64,000 nt of DNA, taken from Panicum virgatum (lineage: Eukaryota > Streptophyta > Magnoliopsida > Poales > Poaceae). Shown in pieces: positions 1-10,626 of the stretch (position 1 is its first letter; the number at the start of each line of letters is the position of its first letter). The position numbers and the translations under genes are program-made. The notes beneath the pieces are model-generated. The model searched no databases and was not told the DNA's origin. It was given only the letters and a program-made list of their open reading frames with translations. The DNA is taken from the NCBI RefSeq assembly GCF_016808335.1, contig NC_053137.1:5903904-5967903 (forward strand). The letters run 5' to 3'.

Positions 1-625
1 GTTTTCTAGGACGCCAGCTCGAGCGCCCGGTCGAGCTCTCCTCGGATGTGGCCGACCGAACTGGTGAACTCCGCCGCCGCCGCTTCCGCCCACGGCGCGA
101 CACGCTCCCCTTCCCCAGGATGGCCTTGCGGGATACGACGGGAGGCGGGCCACCCCCGCGCAGATCCGGTCTTCCCAGGACCGGATCCGGCGCGGATGCC
201 GGCGGATCCGCCGCGGCAGGCCGCGATTTCCCGGCGGCGCCGCACTTCCTCAACCCACGACCGGCGCCGGTGCAAGGAAAGGGCGGCGGCGGCGATTCAC
301 TTCACATCTGGAGCCCGCGGCCTCCTCTTCCTCGACCTCGAGCCCGCGGCGCTCCTCTTCCTCGACCTCGAGCCCGCGGCGGCAGCGCCTTGCGCTTGCG
401 GAAGTCGCGGGGCCAGGCCGTCGAAGGTGGACGAGGGGGTGGGGGGGGTGGGGGCGGGGGGGGGGGGGGGGGCGGCAGGAAGGGCCGCGCGTGGGCGAGG
501 GGTTGGGGGGGGGGGGGTGGCTCGGACGGTTGGGGACGACGGGCGCGAGGACGAGATACAGAGTGAACTGGAGGCGCGCTGGGAGTACAGAGCGGAGGAT
601 GCGGCGGAATCTTACCGCGCGGGAT

Positions 626-707
626 AGAGAGCCCCGCTGCGGGCTTTTTCTCTGTAAAGTCACACTGTAAATCATGTAGCGTTTGTTTTAGAGAGCCCAC
701 TGCGGGC
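626..707 (+). repeat. Short direct repeat pair
   Basis: An 18-19 bp unit reading agagagccccgctgcgggc occurs at about 626-644 and again, with a small change, at about 690-707. The spacer is AT-richer than the surroundings. Each unit contains the small hairpin GCCCGCAGCGGGGC. The role is unknown; it could be part of a degenerate transposon end. Confidence 0.4.
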
Positions 708-737
708 AGCCTAACGCGCTCACGGCGTGGGGCGCTC

Positions 738-1920
738 CTCTTCCTGGTTTCCCTCGCCGTCTCCCAGGCAACTCACCGGCAGGAAGCTATTTGGTTTACC
801 GTCCGGGGTGGACGGTATTTCATTTACCGTCCACCCCTGGTACATGGGAGCCGTTTGATCCTGACGCAACGGCCGATATTCAACAGGTGACGCCAGCCGC
901 CGCTTGATTGTCTGACACTCTGACTGCGCCGCCATGGTCGCGTGATTCCGAAGTGCGACGCCGCGCCCGCCCGGGTCCGGCCGGCCTTGCTGCGCCGCCA
1001 ATCGAGATCCGGCTGGCTACGTTCTCGCGTTGTTCCGACCGAGTTCCGTTCATCTCAGCTGTAGTGGAGGAGAGCGAGAGTCACCTCCTGTCATGGTTCT
1101 GTTCTGGGAGTCGGCGCCATGGGACTATGGGAGCCGGCCAATACACTGAGCCCTGTCGCGGTGTGCTTGGAGCCTTGGACAGGCCGGTCGGCGAGCGCGC
1201 CCTCCGCAGCACACGCCGATGGGACACCGGGACAAGAGACAACATGGTCGCTGCTTTAGTCGCAAACAAGCGGGAACGCCTTGCTCACCGTCGACGTCGA
1301 GGGCAGGGCCGCTGCGCTTCTCTGCTTCCCCTTGCCGGCCGCCGCCACCCAAATCAAAGCAAACGCACGCGACGCGGTGGTGGTGTGGCGCGTCGTGGCC
1401 GGAAGCCGTAGCCCGTGTGAATAGCAGGGTCGCTGCTTTTCCCCGAGGCCACGGCCGCTGCTTCGTGCCATGGCGTGGAGACCTACACCGCCGCCCGCCC
1501 GCCCGCGGCCTCCTACCTCCACGCCGACCTGCAGCGGCCTCCGGCACGACCCTTCGGTGTTGCACGTTGCACCGCGGCATCCTCCGCGGTTTTCCGATTG
1601 GGAGCTCGGAGCAACAGGAACCATGATCGCTGCTCCAGTGCTCCACCGGCGGGCGTCGCGCCTGGTCTAACCTGCCTGGCGCCGCCGCCGCCCCCGCCGG
1701 GGTCCCAGTCACTCAGATCGGCTTCTCTTCTTGGCTTCCCTCGTCGTCTCCCTGCCCACTGCAGGAAGCTGTGGCTGGCCGCCGGCGTACCCCGAGTTGC
1801 CGCGAACGCAGAGGGCGGACGTTGTTTCGTTTACCGTCCGGGGGTCGGGGGTGGACCGTCCACCCCTGGGTACCTGAGAGCCGTTCGATCCCTACGAAAC
1901 AGTCGAGATTCAGCGAGGAT
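738..1920 (+). repeat. Diverged duplicated segment, two copies about 1 kb apart
   Basis: About 170 bp at 738-905 and about 195 bp at 1722-1920 share several blocks in the same order: a cttcctggtttccctcg-like start, a caggaagct block, a gtttaccgtccggggg block, the block gtccacccctgg, and the block gagccgttcgatcc. Spacing between blocks differs, so the copies are old and have diverged by indels. Neither copy has an obvious coding frame shared with the other. Confidence 0.5.
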
Positions 1921-2571
1921 ACACGATACGGACGTCCTCTGTCGCGGCTCGCGCTCCCTCGGCTGTCTGGCTGGATTACGCAGGCGCCGGCGTGGCTGCC
2001 CGCCGATTCGGACGCGACGGCAGCGGCGCGCCGTGGCCGGCCTGGAAGTCGCTGGCGGCATCGCCGTGGTAGACGACCGCTGACTGCCGAACCCGTGCCG
2101 CCGGAACTCCGAACGAAGTTTCGCGAACGGAGCGCACCGTACCGGCGGCGACGTTCTGTTCCAAGGAAGCCGGCATGGCTGCCGCCCGCGCCGGCCGGGG
2201 CTCCATCGGATCTCTGCCGCTTCGCCACGTTGGTGCCCGGCGAGGTTTCCAAGTGTGCCGCGACGCCAGGCATGAGCCATGCCGACCTGCTTCAAGCTCT
2301 TGCGCCGCCCCCCCTTCGTGATCTCGCTGGCAACGTTTTATTTCGCTGGCAACGGCGAGCGGTGAGAGCGCGCTGACTCTTATTTTGGGGACACTGAAGC
2401 CAAACCCAAAGATGCGAGAGCTCTGCGACGAACTAGAGGGTAATTGATCATTTCTTTTTCTTCCTGCAAGCTAATGCCTTTTTTTTCTTTTGGAAATTCT
2501 GCTGATTTGTTAATATAAAGTTATAAACAGTTAATCGCACCCCATCATGTGTTGGTTGCTGACAAATATTG

Positions 2572-3262
2572 TTAGTTATTAGACAGTCGAATGTGTTCGC
2601 GAATAGTATGCAAGTATATGACGCTGCTCGCCTGCACATATGGAATCGCATTCACAAACTGAAGAGAAGAACAAGAATGAACTGTAATGGAAAAGGAAAT
2701 GAAAGAGCACGTCTGAAGTTTTGAACTCAATATAGGCGCTCGCAGAGATCAACCGGACTGCATGTTGGTGCAGTGGTTGAGAACTAATAACAAAGCTTGA
2801 AAGATAAAAAAAGACATCAGGGTCATGTAGAAAAAGTCTGTCAGGTAGAAAAGGGCCACCAACCTGTATTAGGAAAGCCGTATCAACTACTAATGTTGTA
2901 ACAACACCAAATACCAAACCCAAAACTCCATTTGCTACTGCAGAAGAACCAATGTCGACGTCCATCTGTCAAAAACAAACACCCTGAGTCCTGAGATGTA
3001 TTGCCTTTTTTCACGAAAGACCGAAACCTTTAATTGTAAGACTTAGCCCTTTTGGACATGCCCAAACAAAGCACCCCGAGATTAATCTTTTTAAGCAAAA
3101 CAAGGAAGAAAACACAAGCAATGTATTAGGACATAGTTCAAGTATAACATTACTTACTCGCCTCCAAATACCCAGGACCTCGTACGCAGCTACAATCCAC
3201 AGCCTTTCCCAATTCCCAGCAAACAAGGGGTGCTGCCAACACTCTGCCGCAAACAAGAGTTC
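2572..3262 (-). CDS. Unknown membrane protein, three 3'-terminal exons
   Basis: Three exons chain in phase 0 on the minus strand: 3262-3158 (35 codons), 2965-2864 (34 codons) and 2631-2572 (19 codons plus TAA). The first ends at a strong donor (gtaagt); the next starts after tttttgacag and ends cag|gttggt; the last starts after tatgtgcag. The middle exon has one hydrophobic, probable membrane segment (GVLGLVFGVVTTLVVDTAF), and the protein ends VIYLHTIREHIRLSNN. I do not recognise the family. Upstream exons must lie above 3.3 kb and are not seen; a hAT MITE sits at 3.5 kb, so the gene may be broken or have a large intron. The clean phasing argues for a real gene or recent pseudogene rather than chance. 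Confidence 0.5.
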
Positions 3263-3495
3263 CTATATGATGCATGATGTATCGATATAAATTTTGGAGG
3301 AAAGTTAACATGAGGCTGTACCTCATAGTAACTTTCCTTGCGTAACTATCTACAAATTCATATTGTTTTATGTACGTATTGCTTCAAAAGGCATCAAATA
3401 GCGGCCAGCTTTTAAAGGTTATTAACTTGTAGAGGGGTTTCTAGAGCAGTTGAGTACTCCAGGACAGTGAGGCAGCAAGGATAACGAAAGCAGGT

Positions 3496-3952
3496 AGGGA
3501 TGGCACCCGCGGATGTGGGTGCGGGTTTGATGAAAACCCGCCCGTAGTCAAACCCGCGGGGTTGGAAAAGACCCGCCCGTAGGTAGACCCGCGGGTGCAT
3601 TTCTACACCCGCACCCGCACCCGCGGGTTTCGGGCGCCCGCGGGTGTGACAAAAGATATAATAAAAATGCACAAATCCTTTAATTTAAATAGTCAAATAT
3701 TACATTTCTATAAGTAATAAGGGCAAACTAACAACAAATTCCCAAATTCAAAGTATTAACGACAAACTAACAATAAATCTATAAATTTTTGTGCTCATTT
3801 TATAGTTAGGATAGTTGGAATAAGCCTTACCTAAGCACGTTGGGTTAGAGTTTCTTTGTTTGTGGATGGGTGCGGGTCCACCCGCGGGTGGAATCTCAAA
3901 CCCGCACCCGCACCCGTCGGGTCTAAAATCCGCGGGTGCAATTGCCATCCCT
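3496..3952. mobile_element. Non-autonomous hAT element (MITE)
   Basis: The ends are AGGGATGGCA and TGCCATCCCT, perfect 10-bp inverted repeats of the hAT type. Flanking 8-bp duplications are aagcaggt (3488-3495) and aagcagga (3953-3960), 7 of 8 identical. Subterminal regions are packed with CCCGCGGGT/ACCCGC motifs in both orientations, a usual binding-site layout in hAT elements. The AT-rich centre has no transposase. Confidence 0.8.
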
Positions 3953-3985
3953 AAGCAGGAGGAACATCGGATGAGAAAAAGGCTA

Positions 3986-4282
3986 GAGCCATGTTTGGAT
4001 GGTGGGGTAAAGGGGTAAAAGAGATAAATTTGGCCTCATTTACCCCTAAAAATTCAAAGGTGTAGGGCAAATGTGCCTTTTTACCCATTTGCCCCCTCTT
4101 TACCCTTTTACCCCTTGGAGACTGTTAAATTGGAGTAAAACTAGGTAAATGAGGGGCATTAATTGCTATTTCCAATCACTTTTACCCTTATTTTATTTCT
4201 AAATCCAAACATCCAATGTAATAAATTAGTTAGGGGTGAGGTGTAAAACAGGTAAATCATTACCCTAAAATCCAAAGAGGGC
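3986..4282. mobile_element. Tourist-like (PIF/Harbinger) MITE
   Basis: The ends GCCATGTTTGGAT and, inverted, GCCCTCTTTGGAT match at 11 of 13 positions, and a CTA trinucleotide flanks both sides (3983-3985 and 4283-4285). Internal sequence is rich in short ggggtaaa/tttacccc inverted motifs. Three-base duplications and GGCC..GTTTGG ends are typical of PIF/Harbinger MITEs. Confidence 0.6.
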
Positions 4283-4667
4283 CTAGGTTATCAAGATGAC
4301 CCGGGACTGGTGGGAGGCGGACGACGGGATAGGTGAATGAAGTCTCATGAAACTGGTGAATTAGACGTGCCTGCTATTTTTGATTAAATACAAGAGATGG
4401 GCAGTAGAAAGAAATTTGCATTTTTTTTCATAAACTATTCGGAAATATGTTACACCCTTTTTCATTTTCTTTTATACATCCCACCTAGCGAAGAAAGTCA
4501 TTGCACGAATGGAAGTTCATTAGGACATCCAGATGTCTCCAATGTGGCACTTTAGCTAGTACATACTACTAATATCTATAATAATTTTTTGTTTTCTAAT
4601 AAAAATTATAGGGATCAGCAGATTAAAAAAAACCTTCCATAAAAGCTTTGTGTCCCAATTTTGGGCC

Positions 4668-4925
4668 CTGTTTGGTTCGTTTTTGTGCTAGGAACAGTAA
4701 TAGTTTGACCGTTAATTATGGTGTCAAATAAAATCAGTTTATAAAATTAACTTCAGAACCCCTGTGCTAGGAACCCTGAAGAATCTAATAAGGTCTTTGA
4801 GTGCGTGATTAGAGGATAGTCACTGTAGCATAACTGTAGCCAATCATCGATTAATTACCGTCATTAGATTCGTCGCAAAAAATTACACCTATCTCTGAAA
4901 AAAATTCACAAATAGACTTCGTTTA
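4668..4925. repeat. MITE remnant of the GGGCCCTGTTTGG type
   Basis: It starts ttgggccctgtttggttcg and contains the blocks cactgtagca, attagattcgtcgcaaa and aatagacttcgtttagtact, which belong to a common grass MITE family. No matching 3' end was found, so it is a fragment. The 4286-4667 stretch before it and 4926-5204 after it show nothing supportable. Confidence 0.5.
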
Positions 4926-5204
4926 GTACTCCATATATACGAAATTCTTCTCTTGAAAAACGTGCCAGCTAGTTACTAGCAACCAAAGCCTGAATTTTCC
5001 CGTAAAAGCATCAGCCGGTTGAGATTCTCCGAAGAAATGCACGCCAACTGCCCAGAGGCTATTGCTCCTTGGAAATGACAGGGCTGCTCCCCGGCTAGGC
5101 AGCTTGCAGCGCACAACGCCGCACGGAGCTCGAGGTTGGCCGCCGGCCTATTAATGGGGAGGCTCGCTGGTTGGCTTCGCCCACAAGCCTGCCCTCCAAG
5201 GCTG

Positions 5205-5385
5205 TGTTTAGTTCCATGATTAATTAATAATTAATGGATGGTTACTGTAGTATTACTGTTGCAAATCATGAATTAAATAGGCTCATTAGATTCGTCCCGC
5301 GATTTACAGCCTATTCATATAAAGAGTTTTGTAAATAGACTTCATTTAGTACTTCAAATTAGCAAGATTCTTTCGTAAAATTTTG
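5205..5385. repeat. Second MITE of the same family, variant copy
   Basis: It begins aaggctgtgtttagttcc and carries the same ordered blocks as the copy at 4.7 kb: attactgt, gctcattagattcgtc, aatagacttcatttagtac, and it finishes near tcgtaaaattttgcg. It lies immediately upstream of the first coding exon of the next gene, so it may sit in its promoter or 5' UTR. Confidence 0.5.
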
Positions 5386-5436
5386 CGTTTTTGCGTTTAC
5401 GGCGTGGAAACAAGGCCGAAATGTTTTGCTACCGAA

Positions 5437-7694
5437 ATGATGGTCCTTGCGCCTGCTCTGCCCCTGCGCCTCCCTCTGCTTCTCCGACGACTCCGTCTCC
5501 GTCACATCACCCCTCCTCCGCGAAACCCTCGCCGCCGGGAGGGAGGGAGGCATCGGGGCCATGCGCGACGGCCGCCTCATTGTCGCGGAGCAAGGTTGGC
5601 ACAGGGCGGGCGCGGGTCTCCCCGGCGCGGGCGTCCGCCGTCCCTCTCCGCCTCCTCCGCCGCGCCGCCCCGCCTCCCCGCCGAGGGCTCGCCGCACGAG
5701 CGCCTGGAACGCGAGCTGCGGCCGGGGGACGAGGCGAGGTGGCGCCGCGCCGGCGTCGTCGTCCCCCGCCGCCGTGCTCTCGGCTCGAGCCCCGCCGTGG
5801 AGATCGAGGAGGCGCCTCCCTCGCAGGGGCGGAGCCAGGAAGTGTTTTTTTTCATTGTTAGGGGGGCCAACCATATAAATTTCTATAAAAATTTAATCAA
5901 AATTCAAATTTGTAGTGTTAATTTAGAGATCATGGGGGGCAGGCCCCTGTCCGCCCCCCTCCCTCCGCCCCTGCTCGCTCGCCTCCTCCGCCGCCCCGGC
6001 TCCTCGCCCTGAACGCCGCGGCAGGCCCGGCGGGTCCGGGAGGCGTGTTCGGCGAGCTGGGGACGACGCGCGAGAGCTCGTACATCTCGAGGGACAGGAT
6101 GCTGGCTCTTCGTCTCCAGGAAGAGCAAGTGCAGGCATACAGGGAATCGCTCAAGGCCTGGGAGGAATCCTGGAAGCCGGGGCCTGAGCCTCAGCGCAAG
6201 AACACCAAGGTCCGGAACAACTTCTTTCTTCCATGATCCATTTAATAAAACTTGCATCTACAACTTCCATGTAGTGAGTGACACTGGGAGCCCAACACTT
6301 TGGTACCCATTTTCAGCTACTCTGAATGCAGTATCAGCTCAAACTTTTACACCGATTTGATACTTGCATCAAGAAGGTAGTAACCATCAGACTACTACTT
6401 GTCTTTCCAATAGATTTTTGAGGGGGTGCCTTTCAAATAGATCATGGTCGACGTGTAGTATATATTGTGCCAAGGCCTACTTCATTATAATTTGCGTTGC
6501 ATACCTGGTTACCCTTATATTGACTAGCTCCTTGGCCTCCCATCAGACTGATGTAGTTGTGGCGAAAGCCTGGAGTGAATTGTGGGTTGCTGGATTTTGC
6601 CCAAACCTATGAGTAATCTTGAATTCGTTGTGAATGTCCAGGCTGTATGATCTTCCCCTTCATGTAGGTGGAAGTTGCACTCACAAAGTCAAAGAACTCA
6701 AGTAGATAAGGTCGGCATGAATCATTGCAGTTACAAAGTGTCTTCACAGTTGCACTTTGTAAATGTAGTTATGCATTGCATCATTGCAGTTACAATGATC
6801 AAATGCGTCGAGGTTAATTTGAAATACCGTGAGAACCCACTAACCTAGCACTTAAAGTTTGATAAATATTAGCATCACGAATCATCATGATTATTGAAGT
6901 TTATTCAAGGTATAATTGCAGCTATGTTGGAACAAAAGATGAGCATTTTCTAGCATCGACTACATCATTGCATTACATTTGTGGCTTGGACATTTACGGA
7001 GGTGTCTGAATTCTTGCAGATTTCTGGTATCTGCAACTGGGAACGACTTTTCCCAGTGATCGCCTTCGCCAACGGGTTGATGCTCCTCGTTCAGCTTCGG
7101 GCCCTTCTCCCAGTCCACCACTTTACTAACATCGTTGGCGCAATCGGTGCTTGTTTGTTGCTTGTCGGCATTGCCATTTACTACCGACTGCTTGGGGAAT
7201 TGTTTAGGAGCACAAAGGGTTTCAGCCTTCATTTCGCGATGTGGTCCATGTGTATGGGCTTTTCGCTCCTTGTGATGTGCGTCTTGTACTTGGACCTCTT
7301 CTTGGATCAGTTTGGTGCGTCTCCATCACTGCAGCTAGCACCAGCTCTAGCATTCTCAGTCCTTTCTTATTTCGTACATGATCTCTTTCAAAACAAACTT
7401 TACTAACTGAGCTGAGCTAAAATGCTTTTCCTTTCTGCAATGTAGGTTCGATCAGTAAGCATGCTTAAAGATGCCGGTGCTAGCTCCCGCACTTCAGCTT
7501 AGGTATCATTCTACCATCCAAGCATTTATCTGTCATGTTTCCAGTACAATAGTGAATGGTCTGGATAGGTTTTTAGATATTTTCAGCTCAATTTTCTTGC
7601 CCTTCTGTTTTGTAGGCTTGGCCCAAAGGCAGTGGAACGTGTTTTGCAGTACAAGGTGGTGGACATTGTGATGTCTAAGCTCGAATCAGTTTAG
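5437..7694 (+). CDS. Unknown multi-pass membrane protein, four exons, exon 1 interrupted by a MITE
   Basis: The phased model is exon 1 from about 5437 to 6209 (donor aag|gtccgg, phase 0), exon 2 7020-7314 (after ttcttgcag; phase 1 out), a small exon 3 ending 7502 (phase 2 out) and exon 4 7616-7694 ending at TAG. Exon 2 encodes three hydrophobic segments, for example LFPVIAFANGLMLLVQL and GAIGACLLLVGIAIYYRLL. Exon 1 ends in a charged helical stretch around RLQEEQVQAYRESLKAWEE. The last exon encodes LGPKAVERVLQYKVVDIVMS and a few more residues. Exon 3 can start at 7460 or 7484; a third acceptor at 7446 would instead give a stop after SISKHA. A 150-bp hAT MITE plus one 8-bp duplication (158 bp) interrupts exon 1 and brings a stop at 6012; without it the upstream and downstream frames join. 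I do not know the family. The start codon is the first ATG of the open frame and is uncertain. Confidence 0.55.
5824..5973. mobile_element. hAT MITE inside a coding exon
   Basis: Inverted termini CAGGGGCGGA and TCCGCCCCTG are perfect over 10 bp and have the CAGGGGCGG start of hAT elements. The target duplication is ctccctcg (5816-5823) against ctcgctcg (5974-5981), 7 of 8. The 150-bp body is AT-rich in the middle with no coding potential. Confidence 0.8.
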
Positions 7695-7756
7695 TTTTTT
7701 CTTTGATTCCTGGACTATTAGGCCCTAGCTAATATTTTCCCCGTGCTAAGATGCTA

Positions 7757-7843
7757 CTACCTCCGCTCTTACATGTATCTGACGTTTAGGGCAATCTAAT
7801 AATTAGTCTGTCCTATACGTCTTATATTTAAAGATGGAGCGAG
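7757..7843. mobile_element. Stowaway-type MITE, diverged
   Basis: The ends ctacctccgctc and gatggagcgag resemble the Stowaway/Tc1-Mariner terminus CTCCCTCCGTCC and its complement, and TA dinucleotides flank both sides (7755-7756, 7844-7845). The internal palindromic block gtcttatatttaaag is also typical. It lies in the 3' flank of the membrane-protein gene. Confidence 0.6.
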
Positions 7844-7967
7844 TATTCATGTTAAGTAACCTTTCACTCCCTACTAGATGAGTGAACTCCTATGCAGCTT
7901 TTGTTTCTGAAGCCCTAGCACCCTCTCATGTTATGTATTTAGATGCAGGGTGTTCCATGTTCTTACA

Positions 7968-8214
7968 GCCTAAGGTTGCTAGACCAGTTTGTCGTAAGCT
8001 TCTGGCGGCACCCCCGCGGCCCGAGTTCGAATCCCGTGTGGGATGAATTTCCAGTCCATAGGGTAAAAAATCTCCCTCGCTGTGCTCGCTGCAAGGCATG
8101 ATCCTTGTGGGCATGGATCAGGATTCGGAGGGTTTCTCGGCCGGGAGAAGCCATTGTCGCTTTCTCTTAATGAAATACGGTGGGGGCTGTTTCTACCCCC
8201 GGTTGAGTTTTTTA
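7968..8214 (+). mobile_element. tRNA-derived SINE with intact target duplication
   Basis: The 247-bp body carries an RNA polymerase III B box, GAGTTCGAATCC, at 8023-8034 with a weaker A-box-like stretch upstream, and ends in a short T run after ccccggttgag. It is bounded by a perfect 16-bp direct repeat gttccatgttcttaca at 7952-7967 and 8215-8230. The duplication length and pol III promoter identify an LTR-less retroposon rather than a tRNA gene. Confidence 0.85.
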
Positions 8215-8230
8215 GTTCCATGTTCTTACA

Positions 8231-8871
8231 ACATCCTGTGTGTTGCTTGCTACAAGTTTTGCCAAGTTCCCCGAGGGTGAAACATAAAGTTGAAAATGTG
8301 AGTCGTTCTGAAATGGTGCGTGTAAATTTGACAAGATCCAACTGCGTTCTTACGTGATTTCCCAGTGGATGTTAAAAAAAAAAAAACTCGACGAGATCGT
8401 CATTAGCTATCATCGCTGACAAGTGAGCCTTCTGATGTAAAATTCGAAGTAAACTGGAGTTTTCCCTATCTAGCACGCTTTGAAGAACTCTCTCTCTGCA
8501 TCGACCCGTCTGATCCAAGTGAGCCGACCATTTTTGTGGGCAGGAGGAAGAAGAGTTGGCGGCCAACCACCAGAATCCAAGCGTACCGGCGGTGCCAACA
8601 ACACACGCCATCGCATCACCAAGCCTGCAAATCCTACTACTATTCTGCCCCTTCACCAAGTGACATGATTTTTTTTTTGTCAATGTGGCAGAGGCTTTGT
8701 TTGTTACTAAAGATTCATTTATATGAACAAAAAAATTGTCCTCACAATACGTGTCACTCTTACTTGCTCACTTGGTTACTATCAATGTGATGTCAACTAG
8801 TTTCAAGTAAGGAGAGGTAGGTGGTTTGGCCACCAATCAGTCCAAACACATCGATCTTTCTCCAGCCTTCT
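8231..8871. other. Intergenic DNA and promoter region of the first LTPG gene
   Basis: The stretch holds an A11 run near 8373, a T run near 8670, and no coding signal on either strand. The last 60 bp include caccaatcag (a CCAAT-type box near 8831) just ahead of the TATA box. Confidence 0.4.
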
Positions 8872-8880
8872 CTATAAAAA
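8872..8880 (+). promoter_or_regulatory. TATA box of the first LTPG gene
   Basis: The sequence ctataaaaa lies 157 bp upstream of the ATG at 9037, giving an expected transcription start near 8905 and a 5' UTR of about 130 bases. Confidence 0.65.
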
Positions 8881-9036
8881 GGCCAAATGCTTTTGGCATG
8901 AAATCCCAACACGCACCTCACAAAACCTCCATTCATCGATCGCGGAGCAGGGTCAGGGCAAGCAGGAAACTTGATTCTTGAAGCTTGTCCGGATCACTCA
9001 CCACCGTGAAAAGCAGCACTGTTAGTTCGTGCTCCG

Positions 9037-9891
9037 ATGGCTCGGGGTTCGTCGGCGCTCGGCGGCCTGCGGGGGGTGGTCGCCATGGCGGCGGCGGCCG
9101 CTGCGCTGCTTGTCGCCGCCGCGGCGCCCCGGTTCGCCGCCGCGCAGGCGACGTCGGGCTGCACGGCGTCGATCCTCAGCCTGGCGCCGTGCCTCTCCTT
9201 CACGGCGGGGAACACGTCGGCGCCGGGCGCGTCGTGCTGCTCGGCGCTGGCCGGCGTCGTGCGCGGCGCGCCGCGGTGCCTCTGCGCGGTGCTCGGCGGC
9301 GGCACGGCGTCGCTCGGGGTCACCGTCAACGCCACGCGGGCGCTCGAGCTGCCCGGCAAGTGCAAGATCCAGACCCCGCCCGTCAGCCAGTGCAACGGTA
9401 TGACCGTCAGAGCCTCGATCCCTCCCGCGTGCAATCCGTCCGGCATGCTAATGCCAGTCGTGGACGATCGACGGCTAACCGTTTGGATCTCTGCGTGCGT
9501 GGCAGCTGTGGGTGCTCCTGCGTCGTCTCCTCCGGCGCCGGCGGCCACCATCGAGGCTCCGGCCGCGCCGCCGCCAGTTCACAGCACCACAGGTGATGAT
9601 CACTGATGACAACCTGCTACTGTATTTTTTTTCCGTCCTGGGTTCAGATTTCAAATTCACGCCACGTTTTCAAGATGAACTGCACTGCACCTAGCTGCTT
9701 AGTAAACTTGCTCAAGCTAGTTTGCTCACGAGCATGTCTGTCTGTGCGTTCTCCACACAGGAGCTGGATCGAAGGCGGCGACCCCGGCGACTGCTGCTGT
9801 CTCGTCGTCGGCGTCGCACGCCAGCATCGCTAAATCCGCGGCGGTCTCCGCGTCTTTCGTCGTCGCAGTCGCGTCCCTGATGGCTTTCTGA
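9037..9891 (+). CDS. GPI-anchored non-specific lipid transfer protein (LTPG-like)
   Basis: Exons 9037-9397, 9506-9592 and 9761-9891 join in phase 1 at both introns (GT-AG) and encode 192 residues. Residues 1-37 form a signal peptide ending near FAAAQ. The eight-cysteine lipid-transfer fold follows with C42, C52, C67, C68, C81, C83, C109 and C119, spacing X9-X14-CC-X12-CXC-X25-X9. N59 and N98 are in N-glycosylation motifs. Then comes a Pro/Ala/Ser-rich linker and a C-terminal hydrophobic tail (SFVVAVASLMAF) preceded by small residues, the layout of a GPI-attachment signal. Family members bind lipids at the outer plasma membrane and help export cuticular wax; that role is inferred here. The gene is followed at 0.7 kb by a paralogue with the same cysteine spacing and intron positions, so the two are a tandem duplication. 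Confidence 0.9.
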
Positions 9892-10417
9892 GTTCAGCAG
9901 TAGAACATACTGCCTTTAGTTTGTTCATTCTTGTTTGCTTCATCACTGTATAGTGTACTGAACTTCTTAGGATTCAATGGGGATTGTATGTTTGACGTCT
10001 GTACATACAGTATGATGGTGAATGAAAACACCGTCAGACACAAGTGCATAATTCAAGAAGAGACGACACATTCATCAGACTTTTTTTTTGGGTGAGATGC
10101 AACGCAAGTATCAAGCTCTATGCAAAGGCAAATCGCCAGATACAATATCCATTACATACCAGGGGACTTCGCTCATGTATACACATGAACCAGCCTCTAA
10201 AACATAATGATCAAGGGGCAAAACGTGATTGACCAAGCTTGTTCTTGGGACAATCCAAATAACAGCTCAACAATCAGAAGCTTATTTTTTTCAAGACCCG
10301 TGTTACAAATTCAATGAGAAATTGACCGCCCAGACCCAGGAACCGATGGCTGGAGCTGACGAGCTGGGCTTGAAGCAACCGGGCTCTTCCCAGTCATGCA
10401 TGAACACAGAAGCATTT
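9892..10417. other. 3' UTR of the first LTPG gene and short intergenic spacer
   Basis: The first 150 bases are T-rich as in a plant 3' UTR. The rest shows a T9 run at about 10081 and no coding signal. Confidence 0.4.
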
Positions 10418-10427
10418 CCATAAATAG
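10418..10427 (+). promoter_or_regulatory. Probable TATA box of the second LTPG gene
   Basis: The sequence ccataaatag lies 200 bp ahead of the chosen ATG at 10627. It is the best TATA-like element upstream, but a second possibility (gtatacta near 10507) cannot be excluded. Confidence 0.4.
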
Positions 10428-10626
10428 TATGCTGCAAGCAAAGGCTACGTGCATTCCCTGCTGTGGCCAAACACCTGTGTGGTCAGGGAGAGCATGGTAG
10501 CTACCTGGTATACTAGGATTCCAACAATCCCGCGGCATCACCACACCATTGGCCACCTCCCTCCTCCACCGTCCTCACAGACCACACCCTCTGTCAAGAA
10601 CCGAAGCTCTCGCTTCGTGCAGCCTG

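Larger units (their letters stand above)
1..2440. other. GC-rich region without a defensible gene
   Basis: The stretch is very GC-rich with G homopolymers near 440-520, and open frames exist on both strands only because stop codons are rare in such sequence. The translations are Arg/Pro/Gly/Ala-rich and show no domain, signal peptide or consistent splice pattern. The composition and the internal diverged repeats would fit a Mutator-like element carrying captured exon pieces (Pack-MULE), or a promoter/5' UTR island, but I cannot find terminal inverted repeats with a 9-bp duplication. Confidence 0.4.

Noticed and set aside
46..700. Overlapping open frames of 130-190 codons on both strands
   Set aside because: GC-rich sequence with few stops; no domain, no codon pattern, low-complexity Arg/Pro/Gly/Ala translations.
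1125..2376. Several frames near 200 codons in the GC-rich block
   Set aside because: Same reason; four different frames are open over the same bases and none shows a recognisable motif or splice context.
3490..3960. Possible microsatellite or satellite because of the ACCCGC repeats
   Set aside because: Perfect hAT termini with an 8-bp duplication show it is a MITE with subterminal motif clusters.
8000..8040. Possible tRNA gene because of GAGTTCGAATCC
   Set aside because: No cloverleaf; the surrounding 247 bp with a 16-bp duplication is a SINE.
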